In this document: positions 51,401 through 60,314 of the stretch, one piece after another
Position numbering within the stretch: the first letter of the stretch is position 1
Layout: the number at the start of each line of letters is the position of its first letter
NCBI RefSeq assembly: GCF_016458275.1
Contig: NZ_JAEMHM010000015.1
Location: 62,001 to 126,000, forward strand
Direction: 5' to 3'
Origin: Geomesophilobacter sediminis
Lineage (GTDB): Bacteria > Desulfobacterota > Desulfuromonadia > Geobacterales > Geobacteraceae
Length of the DNA: 64,000 bases
The notes under the pieces: generated by a model
Told to the model about the DNA's origin: nothing
The model's database searches: none
Seen by the model: only the letters and a program-made list of their open reading frames with translations
Made by a program: the position numbers and the translations under genes

Positions 51401-52621
51401 GGTCAGCACCACGTCGCCTCTCTGGTCTCCGATCTGGCCCGGCCCCGCCGGGCCGACCGGAAACTCCCGGAAACGCCGCACCGCCTCGGGGATCGCTTCT
51501 TCGCTGATGTTGCCGAAAGCCAGCCGGAGATAGCGCTCCAGCCCCGGACCGAACACCTCCCCGGGGAGCAGTAACAGCCCCGCCTCCTGCACCAGGCGCT
51601 TGGCCACCTCGCGGCCGCTGCATCCATCGAAAGGATGGCGCACCCACCCGAAGAAGGGACCGCTGGCCACCAGGCGGAAGGCGTTCCCCGGCTTGGCAAA
51701 TTCAGAACGGAAAAGCTCGTGACGCCGCTCCATGGTCACCCGGTTGGCCGCCACCCATTCGTCGAGGTGCTCCATCCCGTAGCGGACCGCGTGCTGGGTG
51801 ATGCGGGGCTGGCAGACCGCCATGGTGTCCTGGACCTTCAGCGCGTTGGAGATGAACTCGGGGGCCGCCACCAGCATCCCGGCCCGGTACCCGGTCAGGG
51901 CGTAGGTCTTCCCGAAGGAGGCGATATGGATGAAGTGCTCGCCCCAGTCGTCGTCCTCGAAGAGGTCGTGGGGGCGGACGCCGCCGGTGATGAAGGCGTT
52001 GTAGGTCTCGTCCAGGATCAGGGCGATCTTGCGGCGCGCGGCCAGTTCGTACAGCTCGCGAACCAGCGCCGGCGGGATGACGGCGCCGGTCGGATTGCTC
52101 GGGGAGACCAGGAGGATGGCCCGGGTCCGGTCGGTGATGAGCCCTTCCAGGGTCTTCACGTTGGGGAGCCCAGCGCTGTGCTCGTCGAAGGGGGCGTAGA
52201 TGGGACGCACGCCAAGGGAGGTGAGCGCCATCGGGTGGTCGAAGTAGGCCGGGAGTTGGACGATGATCTCGTCGCCGGCCCGGCACAGGGTGACCAAGGC
52301 AAGCCAAAAGGCCTGGCTGGCTCCGATGGTCAGGCAGATCTCGGAGGGGCGGAGGCGCCCGCCGTAGCTGCGCTGGTAGCCGGTGCAGATCGCCTCGCGC
52401 ACCTCCAAAAGCCCCTCGTCCGGCGAATACCTGGAAAGAAGCGGATCGTCCAGAAGGGTCGCCAGGTGGTCGGTCAGCTCCCGCGCCGGGGGATAGTCGG
52501 GGATCGCCTGGCAGAGATCGATCACCGGGATTTGGAGCCGCGCCGCGGCAAGCCACCCCTTCACTTCTGAAATGGGCGGTGAATGCACCCCGCGCACCAA
52601 GTCCGATATCGGATATTGCAT
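51395..52621 (-). CDS. PLP-dependent class I/II aminotransferase
   Basis: 408 residues from the ATG at 52621 (GAGGTG upstream). RYSPDEGLLEVREAICTGYQ, LTIGASQAFWLALVTLCRAG, VSPSNPTGAVIPP, ILDETYNAF and the PLP lysine in ASFGKTYALTGYRAGMLVA are the fold-type I marks. It should transfer amino groups between an amino acid and a 2-oxo acid, aspartate- or aromatic-aminotransferase-like; the exact substrate is open. Its gene follows a terminator and stands alone. Confidence 0.9.
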   Translation of the reverse strand: MQYPISDLVRGVHSPPISEVKGWLAAARLQIPVIDLCQAIPDYPPARELTDHLATLLDDPLLSRYSPDEGLLEVREAICTGYQRSYGGRLRPSEICLTIGASQAFWLALVTLCRAGDEIIVQLPAYFDHPMALTSLGVRPIYAPFDEHSAGLPNVKTLEGLITDRTRAILLVSPSNPTGAVIPPALVRELYELAARRKIALILDETYNAFITGGVRPHDLFEDDDWGEHFIHIASFGKTYALTGYRAGMLVAAPEFISNALKVQDTMAVCQPRITQHAVRYGMEHLDEWVAANRVTMERRHELFRSEFAKPGNAFRLVASGPFFGWVRHPFDGCSGREVAKRLVQEAGLLLLPGEVFGPGLERYLRLAFGNISEEAIPEAVRRFREFPVGPAGPGQIGDQRGDVVLTL

Positions 52622-52634
52622 GGTCACCTCATCA

Positions 52635-52674
52635 AGAAAAAAGGCCCGGAAGACAGACGTCATCCAGGCCTTTT
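52635..52674 (-). terminator. Intrinsic terminator after outer-membrane barrel gene
   Basis: On the minus strand AAAAGGCCtGGA, loop, TCCgGGCCTTTTTT: stem with mismatch and a T-run, 41 nt after the barrel gene and directly before the aminotransferase start. Confidence 0.7.
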
Positions 52675-52714
52675 CATACTACATTATGCGGACCTTTATC
52701 AATACAAAGGCCGG

Positions 52715-53356
52715 TTAGAAGCGATACTTCAGCGCGGCGTTCAGGGTGGTGCCGCCGAATTCCCACTTCACCTTGCCCAGATTGTCGGTCCCGGCGAAAT
52801 CGAACTCCGGCTTGACCTGGGACCACTTGGCCTCGATCCCCAGGTCCAGTCGCGAGGTCACCCGGTAATCGGCCCCGGCCACCAGTTGGTACCCGAAGGC
52901 TCCCGCATTGAGGTTGCGCTCGGCGTCCTGGGTGCCGTCGGCGGCGATGCGCCGGAAGTGGAGCCGGCTGAGCCAGTAGCCGATCCCGGCGCCGGCAAAT
53001 GCCTCGAGCCGGCCGTACGGGAGAATTCCCTTGGCGGTCAGGGTCACCGGTACCGCCATGGCGTCGTACCTGCGGGTGACCCCGGCGGTATCGGCGATGC
53101 TGGCATCGGTCTCGTAGTAACCAACGCCCAGCTCCACCGCGGCATAGGATTCCGGGCGGATCCCCACCGCAACCTCCCCGTTGTACGCCAGGGAGAAGTT
53201 GCCGAAGCCGTTCTCCGAAGAAGTCGCGCTCCCGCTGCGGCCGTTGGGGAAGAAGGAGCCCCCCTTGACCGCGATATAGGTGTCGTAGCCTTCCGCCCAG
53301 CAGGTGGTGGCGGCGAGCAGCAGCATGATGATCAAGAGCGGCGTTTGGCGGTTCAT
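52715..53356 (-). CDS. Outer-membrane beta-barrel protein
   Basis: 213 residues with signal peptide MNRQTPLLIIMLLLAATTCW (cleavage near AEG). Alternating hydrophobic strands with aromatic ends (YDTYIAVKGGSFFPN, YAAVELGVGYYETDA, KWSQVKPEFDF) and a C-terminal Phe (LNAALKYRF), the signal for barrel insertion. It resembles small eight-stranded OmpW/OprF-barrel-type proteins. Function unknown. Confidence 0.85.
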   Translation of the reverse strand: MNRQTPLLIIMLLLAATTCWAEGYDTYIAVKGGSFFPNGRSGSATSSENGFGNFSLAYNGEVAVGIRPESYAAVELGVGYYETDASIADTAGVTRRYDAMAVPVTLTAKGILPYGRLEAFAGAGIGYWLSRLHFRRIAADGTQDAERNLNAGAFGYQLVAGADYRVTSRLDLGIEAKWSQVKPEFDFAGTDNLGKVKWEFGGTTLNAALKYRF

Positions 53357-53443
53357 CGTAGCTCCCTCTGATAAGAGAACCCCATCCTCACCCTGTCCCT
53401 CCCCTTGAAGGGGAGGGGACGCCGGGCAGGCTTCAGAGCTCGT

Positions 53444-53995
53444 TTAGCGGATCGGGTACAGCAGCGACCGGATGTTGGCGTCGAGCGGAAGGACGTAATC
53501 GTAGGCGGAAATGACGACGTTGTCGGTCACCCCGACGATCTTCAGGGTGACGTAGACGCTGCCGCTGGAGCCGGGATAGACCCCGCCGACCGACTCGGCG
53601 TAGGTACCGACCACGACGGCCTGGGCCTTCTGGCTGCCGGAGATGTCCCGCACCTCGCGCGACAGCATCAGCTCGCCCACCCCCTGGCGGACGAAGATCT
53701 TGTCGCGCAGCTTGAGCTCGATCACCGAGTAGCCGAGGTTGGTCAGCCGAGTGCCGATCTGCTCGGAGAGCATCCGCCCGAACCGGGAACCGCCCAGGTC
53801 ATCCACGTTTACCACCGTGGCGACGATAATCGGCTTTTGCTTGTTGAGAGCCCGGGAGGGGGGGATCGAGGCGACCATCTGCTCGACCGCGCGGTAGTTG
53901 GCTTCCAAAAGCTGGGTCGCGCCGTTGCCGGAGGCGGCACCGGCGACCGTCGGGACGATAAGCAACAGCAAGGCGAGGAAAAGAAGCTTTTTCAT
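53444..53995 (-). CDS. FlgO-family outer-membrane protein
   Basis: 183 residues from the ATG at 53995; signal peptide MKKLLFLALLLLIVPTVAGA. The mature part fits the FlgO domain: ANYRAVEQMVASI, KQKPIIVATVVNVDDLGGS, RFGRMLSEQIGTRLTNLGYS, SREVRDISGSQKAQAVVVGT. FlgO proteins belong to outer-membrane parts of flagella in Vibrio, but the domain also occurs away from flagella; no flagellar genes are seen here. Its ATG overlaps the stop of the upstream lipoprotein gene (ATGA), so the two are coupled. Confidence 0.82.
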   Translation of the reverse strand: MKKLLFLALLLLIVPTVAGAASGNGATQLLEANYRAVEQMVASIPPSRALNKQKPIIVATVVNVDDLGGSRFGRMLSEQIGTRLTNLGYSVIELKLRDKIFVRQGVGELMLSREVRDISGSQKAQAVVVGTYAESVGGVYPGSSGSVYVTLKIVGVTDNVVISAYDYVLPLDANIRSLLYPIR

Positions 53996-54681
53996 TGTCC
54001 GACCACCTCCAGACGTTTCAGGCCCCGCTCGGTCCCCGGGGTGTCGGTGCTCTCCTGGTACAGCTCGGAGTCCTCGGTCGCAATGTAGTAGATGCTGCTC
54101 TTGCGGTAGAGGTAGCGGTTGTCCTGGGCAATCGAGGTGGTCACGATCAGCTCGGTCGGGGTGGTCCCGCCGGAATACTTGCCCAGCCCCCAGTCCGCCA
54201 GGGCGGAGAGCCCGATGGCGCCGGGAATCGCGGCCACGCTGCCCTCCACCACTTCGCGCACCACCCACACGCCGGCGGCAAGCGCGGTCAGGGTGCCGGG
54301 AATGTGGCCGTAGCGGGGACTGTTGTGCTGCACGATCTGGGTCTCGTACTGGATTTCGACCCCGGTCCCTTTCTGCTTGGACACCGGCAGCCCGCGGTTC
54401 ACCATCCGGGTGATCAGCAGGTCGCGGAAGGCGCGGTCGAAGGTGCTGGCGCCCGGCTGCGGCACCACGTAGAACGGTTTCCCCTTGAGGACCGGGTTCT
54501 TCTTGGGCTCGCTGTCCAAAAGGGCGGAGGTCTCCTTGGCGACGTCGTCGGCGAGGACGTCCCAATGATGGGTGGACTTGGCCTTGAGCTGGGTCGAGAT
54601 GGGATGGTTAACCGCAATGGGGACCTGCGAGGAACAGCTCGCAAGCAACATAAGCGCAACCAGCAGGTTGAAATATTTCAT
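53992..54681 (-). CDS. Predicted lipoprotein encoded with FlgO-like protein
   Basis: 229 residues with lipobox LLASC at 12-16. The mature part begins with THHWDVLADDVAKETSALLD and carries STFDRAFRDLLITRMVNRGL, which looks like a domain for a paralogue of penicillin-binding-activator or LpoB-type folds, then a hydrophobic stretch (AALAAGVWVVREVVEGSVAA) and a TELIVTTSIAQDNRYLYRKS segment. I do not assign a family. Overlap with the FlgO-like gene suggests a joint complex at the outer membrane. Confidence 0.75.
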   Translation of the reverse strand: MKYFNLLVALMLLASCSSQVPIAVNHPISTQLKAKSTHHWDVLADDVAKETSALLDSEPKKNPVLKGKPFYVVPQPGASTFDRAFRDLLITRMVNRGLPVSKQKGTGVEIQYETQIVQHNSPRYGHIPGTLTALAAGVWVVREVVEGSVAAIPGAIGLSALADWGLGKYSGGTTPTELIVTTSIAQDNRYLYRKSSIYYIATEDSELYQESTDTPGTERGLKRLEVVGQ

Positions 54682-54916
54682 GGTCGGCGTCCCTCCTGGA
54701 CTTTACCCCGCTCCCTTCCGTGAGAGCCGGGTCCGATTGACTGACGGCTGCACCGACGGCAGGGCTCCCGACGCCGGCACGGCATGGTGCACTTATCGGC
54801 GGGGCGGAGAAATCATTTAGCGTTATTTCCTGCCGTCTTACCGGGAAAAACCGGAGCACTCTTTTCATTTACTCCGGTAGTCCCTTTTCGTTACACTGGC
54901 CTCAGGGACATCTTTT

Positions 54917-56323
54917 ATGATCGCAGAGCAAGAGATCATCATTGTCGGTTCGGGATCGACCGCCTTCGCGGCCGCGCTCAGAGCCCAAGCCCTCGGGGCA
55001 CGCTCGCTCATGATCGAGAAGAGCGTGCTGGGGGGAACCTGCATCAACTGGGGCTGCATTCCGAGCAAGACCCTCATCCATGCCGCGCTGTTCAGGCGCA
55101 TGGCGGAGCTGGGGGAGAGGCTGGGGCTGGGGACCTCGGCCGGGGAGCTGCAGTTCTCCCGGCTCGATGCGCATAAAAACGGCGTGGTCCAGGAACTGCG
55201 CCAAACGAAGTACCTCGACGTGCTGAGGAAGGTGCCGGGACTGACGCTAATGAAGGGAAACGCCACCTTCATCGGCCCGGACACCATCCAGATCGGGGAC
55301 CAGGTGCTGCAAGGGGAGCACATCCTGATCGCCAGCGGCGGCTTCCCGCGGGTCCCGCCCATTCCCGGGCTGGAGCGCATCTCCTACCTCACCAGCAAGA
55401 GCGCGCTGCTCTTAAAGGAGATCCCCTCTTCGATCACCGTCGTCGGCGGCGGGGTCATCGCCTTGGAACTGGGGCAGATGTTCTCCCGCCTCGGGGTCCG
55501 GGTGACCATCCTGGAGCACGGCCCCCGGATTCTCCCCGCGGTGGAGGAGGAACCGGCGCAGGCGCTCCGGGAAGCGCTGGAGGCGGAAGGAATGGAGATA
55601 TTCGTCAACACCGCGGTCTGCAGCGTCTCCGAGGAAGACGGCCTCACCCGCGTCTTTGCCGAGGTCGCCGGGGAGCCGCGCACCTTCTTCGCCGAAAAGC
55701 TGCTGCTGGCGGTCGGGACCGCTCCCGCCACCGCCGACATCGGACTGGAGCGGGCCGGGGTCGAGGTGGACGGACGCGGCTTCATCAAGGTCGACGACGG
55801 GATGCGGACCACGGCTCCCAAAATCTGGGCGGCCGGCGACTGTGTCGTCGGCGGCATGCAGATCGCTACCGTGGGCGCCCGCGAGGGAATCCTCGCGGTG
55901 GATAACATGATCTCCGGCTGCGGCTGCAAGATCGACCACCACACGATTCCGATGGCGATCTTCACCGACCCGGAGGTGGCGATGGTCGGCTACCGGGAGC
56001 AGGAGGCGAAACAGGCCGGTTTCGACGTGATCTGCCATACCATCGACGCGGCGACCATCCCCAAGGCGCACGTCACCGGCGACCTGCGCGGTGCCATCAA
56101 GATCGTGGCCGACAAGGCGACCGGCAAGATCCTGGGGGTGCACCTGAGCACCCACCGCGGCGCGGACGTGATCAACGAGGCCGCCCTGGCGGTCCGCTTC
56201 GGGATGACCGTCGCGGACCTCGCCGACACGGTACATGTCTATCCTTCCATCGGGGAAGGGCTGCGCCTGTGCGCCCAGGCCTTCCGCCGGGACCTCGAGA
56301 GGTTATCCTGCTGTGCCGAGTGA
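54917..56323 (+). CDS. merA: Mercuric reductase (MerA core, no N-terminal metal-binding domain)
   Basis: 468 residues. FAD motif IIVGSGSTAFAAALRAQALG, redox-active disulfide in GGTCINWGCIPSKTLIHAAL, NAD(P)H motif ITVVGGGVIALELGQMFSRL, and WAAGDCVVG. Diagnostic for MerA is the C-terminal vicinal pair LSCCAE and the conserved Tyr in HVYPSIGEGLRLCAQAF. It should reduce Hg(II) to Hg(0) with NADPH in the cytoplasm. The HMA domain present in many MerA proteins is absent, and there is no merR, merT or merP nearby. AGGG lies 12 bases before the ATG. Confidence 0.82.
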   Translation: MIAEQEIIIVGSGSTAFAAALRAQALGARSLMIEKSVLGGTCINWGCIPSKTLIHAALFRRMAELGERLGLGTSAGELQFSRLDAHKNGVVQELRQTKYLDVLRKVPGLTLMKGNATFIGPDTIQIGDQVLQGEHILIASGGFPRVPPIPGLERISYLTSKSALLLKEIPSSITVVGGGVIALELGQMFSRLGVRVTILEHGPRILPAVEEEPAQALREALEAEGMEIFVNTAVCSVSEEDGLTRVFAEVAGEPRTFFAEKLLLAVGTAPATADIGLERAGVEVDGRGFIKVDDGMRTTAPKIWAAGDCVVGGMQIATVGAREGILAVDNMISGCGCKIDHHTIPMAIFTDPEVAMVGYREQEAKQAGFDVICHTIDAATIPKAHVTGDLRGAIKIVADKATGKILGVHLSTHRGADVINEAALAVRFGMTVADLADTVHVYPSIGEGLRLCAQAFRRDLERLSCCAE

Positions 56324-57149
56324 TAACGACGACAACATCGCCACCCAAACGGCCCGCCTGGCCCACCGCAGCGGGCAGGACCTGAGCGAGCTTTTGAAGG
56401 AGGGCGACGCGGATCTGCTCCGTGCGGTGTTGCGCGATCCCCGCCTGGAAGAGCGCCACGTCATGGATGTCCTGCGACGCCGGGACCTGCCGGCCGACAT
56501 CCTGAAGCTGATCGCGCGGCTGCCGCTCGTTGCCCGGAACATCGGGCTGAAGATCGCCGTTGCCGCCCATCCCAGGACCTCGCCGCAGCTGTTCACCGGG
56601 CTTTTGCCCCAGTTCCACCTTTTCGAACTGGTCGCCCTGATCCAGCACCCGGGCGTGCTGGGAGATCACAAGGCGGCCGCCGAGCGGGCGGTCCTGAAAC
56701 TCATCCCGGACACACCGCTGGGGAACAAGGTCACCATGGCCCGCCGGGGGAGCCTGCACATCCTGGAAGCGCTCCTTGCCGAACCGGAGATCCAGGTGGT
56801 TGAGGCGGTCCTGTCCAACCCGGTGCTTCGGGAATCGGCGCTGCTCAGTTACGTGCGGGGTGCCGCGGCCACACCGGAATCCATCTCCGCCATCGCCCGC
56901 CACCGCCGCTGGGGGCATCTCCCGTCGGTACGCCGCGCCATGCTGCAAAATGCCAAGACGCCGGCGATCTGGTTCACCCTCTTTCTCCCCGAGGTGGCAA
57001 CCTCCGAGGTGGAGCGGCTTTTGCGCCTGAAATCCCTGGGCGAGCGGCAGCGCGAGGAGGTCGAGTACGAACTGAGGAAACGGCGCGCCGAAGCAATGCT
57101 GAAGCGGCGCGCGCCGTCCCGGCCTAGCGAGCCGGAAACCATCTCCTGA
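56313..57149 (+). CDS. Helical-repeat (HEAT-like) protein of unknown function
   Basis: 278 residues from a GTG at 56313 that overlaps the merA end by 11 bp. It is all helical with repeated patterns such as ELLKEGDADLLRAVLRDPRL, FELVALIQHPGVLGDHKAAA, EALLAEPEIQVVEAVLSNPV and a strongly basic C-terminus. It resembles HEAT/DUF2336-like repeat proteins without a confident match. An upstream start inside merA is possible but unsupported. Its 3' end overlaps the convergent NlpC/P60 gene by 26 bp. Confidence 0.6.
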   Translation: MPSDNDDNIATQTARLAHRSGQDLSELLKEGDADLLRAVLRDPRLEERHVMDVLRRRDLPADILKLIARLPLVARNIGLKIAVAAHPRTSPQLFTGLLPQFHLFELVALIQHPGVLGDHKAAAERAVLKLIPDTPLGNKVTMARRGSLHILEALLAEPEIQVVEAVLSNPVLRESALLSYVRGAAATPESISAIARHRRWGHLPSVRRAMLQNAKTPAIWFTLFLPEVATSEVERLLRLKSLGERQREEVEYELRKRRAEAMLKRRAPSRPSEPETIS

Positions 57150-57969
57150 CCACGAATCCCTTCTTCCCCCGGGCCGCCTGGCGATAATCGTCGAGCGGCC
57201 TTCTCGTTTTCATCACCCGACGCACCCCTTCCTGGATCGGCAGCAGTTCCACCCCGTTTTTGCCGCTCCCGCAGGCCATCACGCTCTCGATGATCCGGTC
57301 CCGGTCGAGGACGATCATGACGTGCCCTTTCCATACGATCAGGTCGAGCGGTTCCAGCTTGCGGGCGATCTGTTCCGCACTGAGTCCCGCGATGGCAACC
57401 GGGCGCCCGTAGGAGGTGAGGGCCGAGGTGTTTCTGGGGGTGACGCCGTCGGTCGCCTGGTAGAGAAGACCGGAGCAGTCGACCCCGGCGAGGGGATCGG
57501 CGTTCGGATAGCGCGAGGTCAGCTGGGCAATGCCGTCACGCCAGTTGCCGCCCCAGACGTACGGTTTACCCAGGCTGGCGAGCAGGCCGCGCTGCACCTC
57601 TGCCAGGGAAGGAAGACGGCGGGCGCGCTCCGCGGTTCCGGCCGGGGCCGGCGCGACGAAGCGGGAATCGACGAAGTAGCCGGTGTCGGACGGATAGGGA
57701 TAGTCGGCGGTGGTGACGCGGTAGATGGGAACCCCGTCCCGCTGCACCTCCCCTTCGACCTGGAACAGGGTCCCCGGGAGGGCGACGAACTCGATGGGGC
57801 GGACACCGACGCAGGGGTCGAGCTTGATGGTCCCGCCGAAGTATTTCGGGAAGTCCGGTGTGTTGAGCACCGGCGTCGGCCCCTGGGCCACGACCAGCCG
57901 CGGCGCCGCCGCGAAGGAAGCGGCCGGGAAGGAAAGCAGGATAAGCAATATGGTGATGATGCGCTTCAT
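57124..57969 (-). CDS. Secreted NlpC/P60-family cell-wall hydrolase
   Basis: 281 residues from the ATG at 57969 (AAGGA upstream); signal peptide MKRIITILLILLSFPAASFA. An SH3-like region (about 50-115) precedes the NlpC/P60 domain. The catalytic Cys is in GVDCSGLLYQATDGVTPRNT, the His in WKGHVMIVLD. LGKPYVWGGNWR is typical. It should cut peptidoglycan stem peptides in the periplasm. The distance between motif Cys and His is somewhat long for the family. Confidence 0.88.
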   Translation of the reverse strand: MKRIITILLILLSFPAASFAAAPRLVVAQGPTPVLNTPDFPKYFGGTIKLDPCVGVRPIEFVALPGTLFQVEGEVQRDGVPIYRVTTADYPYPSDTGYFVDSRFVAPAPAGTAERARRLPSLAEVQRGLLASLGKPYVWGGNWRDGIAQLTSRYPNADPLAGVDCSGLLYQATDGVTPRNTSALTSYGRPVAIAGLSAEQIARKLEPLDLIVWKGHVMIVLDRDRIIESVMACGSGKNGVELLPIQEGVRRVMKTRRPLDDYRQAARGKKGFVVRRWFPAR

Positions 57970-58076
57970 CGTTATCGGTCCTTGTATCTCCCCCCTTTGA
58001 CAAAAGGGGGGGCGGAGGGGATTTGCCTTTGAGGTTGTCATGCCTCTCACTACTGATTCATACCTGAAAAGCAAAT

Positions 58077-58150
58077 CCCACTGAATCCCCCTTTTTCCAA
58101 GGGGGACTTAACGGCAGGTCTGGTGGGCGCAGCTGCTGCGCCCCTACGTA
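58077..58150. repeat. Dispersed CCCCCTTT hairpin repeat with GGGCGCAGCTGCTGCGCCC palindrome
   Basis: TGAATCCCCCTTTTTCCAAG, then GGGGACTT, then TGGGCGCAGCTGCTGCGCCC. Same compound family as 8036-8112; a shorter relative CCCCTTTGACAAAAGGGG is near 57996. The gap 57970-58259 contains only these repeats. Confidence 0.6.
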
Positions 58151-58259
58151 TCCCGGCACCAGCTCCGGTGGGAGCGCCCTACCGGGGGCGATGCCGGAGC
58201 CCGGCGCCTCTCCCACCTTACAAAGAAAGACCTCACGGCCTGCCGTATCTGCAGTGCAG

Positions 58260-58592
58260 CTACCGCAGCACCCACTGGTGCACCAGCGCTCCGGCCAGCC
58301 AGGCGACGAAGCCCGCTCCGACGGCGGCCCCGACCGGCAGCTGCCGGTGGAAACAATACAGAGACGTGGCGAAAAAAAGGATCGTCGGCACGATCCCGAA
58401 CAGCACCCCCCGGTTGTACGCCACCAGGTTCTGGTAGTCGCCCGGGCGGTCGCTGTACAGCCAGAAGAGCACCAGCAGGGTGGTGATCGGCATGGTGGCG
58501 ATCAGTCCGGCCAGTGCCGGGTAGCGCCGGCCCAGTTGGGCGCAGCTGATGATGACGAGGTTGGTTACCAGGAGCTTGGCGAGGAAGTTCAT
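58260..58592 (-). CDS. DUF3147 membrane protein
   Basis: 110 residues with four predicted helices (about 4-20, 27-47, 62-78 and 88-106). PALAGLIATMPITTLLVLFW is the recognisable DUF3147 stretch. Function unknown. Its ATG overlaps the stop of the preceding deacetylase-like gene by 4 bp; last gene of the def operon. Confidence 0.82.
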   Translation of the reverse strand: MNFLAKLLVTNLVIISCAQLGRRYPALAGLIATMPITTLLVLFWLYSDRPGDYQNLVAYNRGVLFGIVPTILFFATSLYCFHRQLPVGAAVGAGFVAWLAGALVHQWVLR

Positions 58593-59542
58593 GGGAGGCG
58601 CCCGGACAGGGCCTCGGAAAGCGGCCGGAGCGTGAGCCGCTTCAGCATCGGAAGAAGGAGCTTGATCCCCTTGGGCTCGTTGCCGTTGCCGTGCACCAGG
58701 ATGAAACTCCCCGGTTCGACCTTTTCTCCCTTGGCAAGCCAGGCGTTGCTCCCCAGCGGGATAAGGGAAAGCTCACGCAGCCGCCGCACCGTCGCCTGGT
58801 CGGCGACCAGACCCGGAAAGCGGAAGAACGGGGACGGGACCAAGCCCTCGGAGAGCAAGAGGACCTCGACCTCCAGGACTTCGCGGTCGAAGTCGGTGCC
58901 GGGGGTGAGGAGAAAATTCCCCGCCAGGGGCAGCTTGGGATCGTAGGGGTGGTGCAGCGAGTGGTTGACCCAGGTGATGGCCAGGGTGCCGCGGGCGGAC
59001 TGGGCTTTGAGGTAGGCGAGCTCCTGCGGGTGGTTTTTCAGCCAGGCCCCGGAGATGGCGATCGCGACCGGCACCGGTCCTTTCTGATCCAGCGCCGCGA
59101 CCTGGTCGAACATCTCCCATTCAAAGGGGCGCTTGGAAGGACAGAGGTCGACGGTCAGGCAGACCCCGCTCCCCGCCTCGGCATGGGTGGCACCCTGGTT
59201 TTGCAGGTGGTAAGGGGCGGCGGTGTACTCGGCCAGGCTCTTGCCGAAGGGGGTGGCGCGGAACCGCTCCACCGAGCCGTGCGCCCGGAAAGAGACCGCC
59301 GGCAGGTCGTAGGTGCGGAAGGTGCGCGGATCGACGGCGAGCAGGTGCGGGACGCCGTCCTCCAGGAAACTCCGGGTCGCCCAGAGTTCCCGGCCGGAGA
59401 AATCGGTGCCCGCCTTGGAGATGACCGAGTAGCCGGTGATGACCGCAGCGGCGCCGGGACCGGCGGTCAGGGTCAGGAGGAGGGCGGCCAGGGCCAGCAG
59501 GAAGCCGACGCGGGAACCGTTCTTGAGCGAGACCGGTCCCAT
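58589..59542 (-). CDS. Secreted polysaccharide-deacetylase-like protein
   Basis: 317 residues from the ATG at 59542, one base after the DUF116 stop; signal peptide with core VGFLLALAALLLTLTAG. CLTVDLCPSKRPFEWEM corresponds to the first NodB-type motif, ITWVNHSLHHPYDP to the HxxxHP-like metal motif, and FFRFPGLVADQATVRRL to the RxPG motif. The first motif lacks the usual DD pair (DLC), so activity is uncertain. Probably a cell-envelope carbohydrate enzyme or binder. Confidence 0.75.
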   Translation of the reverse strand: MGPVSLKNGSRVGFLLALAALLLTLTAGPGAAAVITGYSVISKAGTDFSGRELWATRSFLEDGVPHLLAVDPRTFRTYDLPAVSFRAHGSVERFRATPFGKSLAEYTAAPYHLQNQGATHAEAGSGVCLTVDLCPSKRPFEWEMFDQVAALDQKGPVPVAIAISGAWLKNHPQELAYLKAQSARGTLAITWVNHSLHHPYDPKLPLAGNFLLTPGTDFDREVLEVEVLLLSEGLVPSPFFRFPGLVADQATVRRLRELSLIPLGSNAWLAKGEKVEPGSFILVHGNGNEPKGIKLLLPMLKRLTLRPLSEALSGRLP

Positions 59543-59543
59543 G

Positions 59544-60314
59544 CTACGGGAGCACGGAGCGCAGGGCTTCCTCGATCTTGTCCACATCGACCTTGGTGTT
59601 GAAGCAGGGGCCGTAGGGGCGATCGTTGAGGACGCCGATGACCGGAAGGGGATAACAATCCTTGATGCCGGAGGTGAGGTCGCGTTCGCAGGCGACGGCG
59701 AGGACCAGCTTGGGGCGCTTCTCGATGATGACCTTGCGGGCCAGCGTGCCGCCGGTGGCAACCGAGATGTCGATGTTGTAGCGCTGCGCCAGGTCGGCCA
59801 GGCCGCGGATGTCGCAGCGGCCGCAGCGGACGCACTTGCCGATGTCGCCGGTCACCTTGATCTCGCAGTCGGAAAGCTGCAGGCAGTGCGGCAAAAGGAT
59901 CAGGATCCGGTCCGGCCGCACCTTGAGCCGCTGCGAGGCGACCAGGGAGTTGTTCATGGCGACGAACGACTGCCGGATGGTGTCCTTGGAGATGCCGCAG
60001 AGCCGCCCGATCATCTCGATGAGCGGCAGGAGGAACTTGATCACCACGCCGCGCATGAACTTGGTGAAGAGGATGTCCTTGCCGAAAGCGGTGGTGAGGA
60101 CCAAAAGCACGGTGCCCAGGACGGCGACGCCGGAGAGGATGCCGAAGACCATCCCGATGATCCGGGGTAGGTCGGGATGGATGTTGGCGAGCCCGCGGGT
60201 CGGGATGTACCAGCCGAGGTAGATGAGCCCGACCACGAGGAGGCAGGTCATCCCCATCAGCGCAACGAAGAGGCGCTTCTTGGGAGGTTTTACGGTGTTG
60301 CTCGTATCAGACAA
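59544..60314 (-). CDS. DUF116 membrane protein with Fe-S-like cysteines
   Basis: 256 residues, two N-terminal helices (about 16-36 and 50-75), then a soluble domain with LLPHCLQLSDC, GKCVRCGRCDIRGLADLA and ACERDLTSGIKDC: at least six conserved cysteines that could hold a cluster. DUF116 is uncharacterised; in Geobacter relatives it sits next to fmt, as here. Its start overlaps the fmt stop by 8 bp. Confidence 0.9.
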   Translation of the reverse strand: MSDTSNTVKPPKKRLFVALMGMTCLLVVGLIYLGWYIPTRGLANIHPDLPRIIGMVFGILSGVAVLGTVLLVLTTAFGKDILFTKFMRGVVIKFLLPLIEMIGRLCGISKDTIRQSFVAMNNSLVASQRLKVRPDRILILLPHCLQLSDCEIKVTGDIGKCVRCGRCDIRGLADLAQRYNIDISVATGGTLARKVIIEKRPKLVLAVACERDLTSGIKDCYPLPVIGVLNDRPYGPCFNTKVDVDKIEEALRSVLP

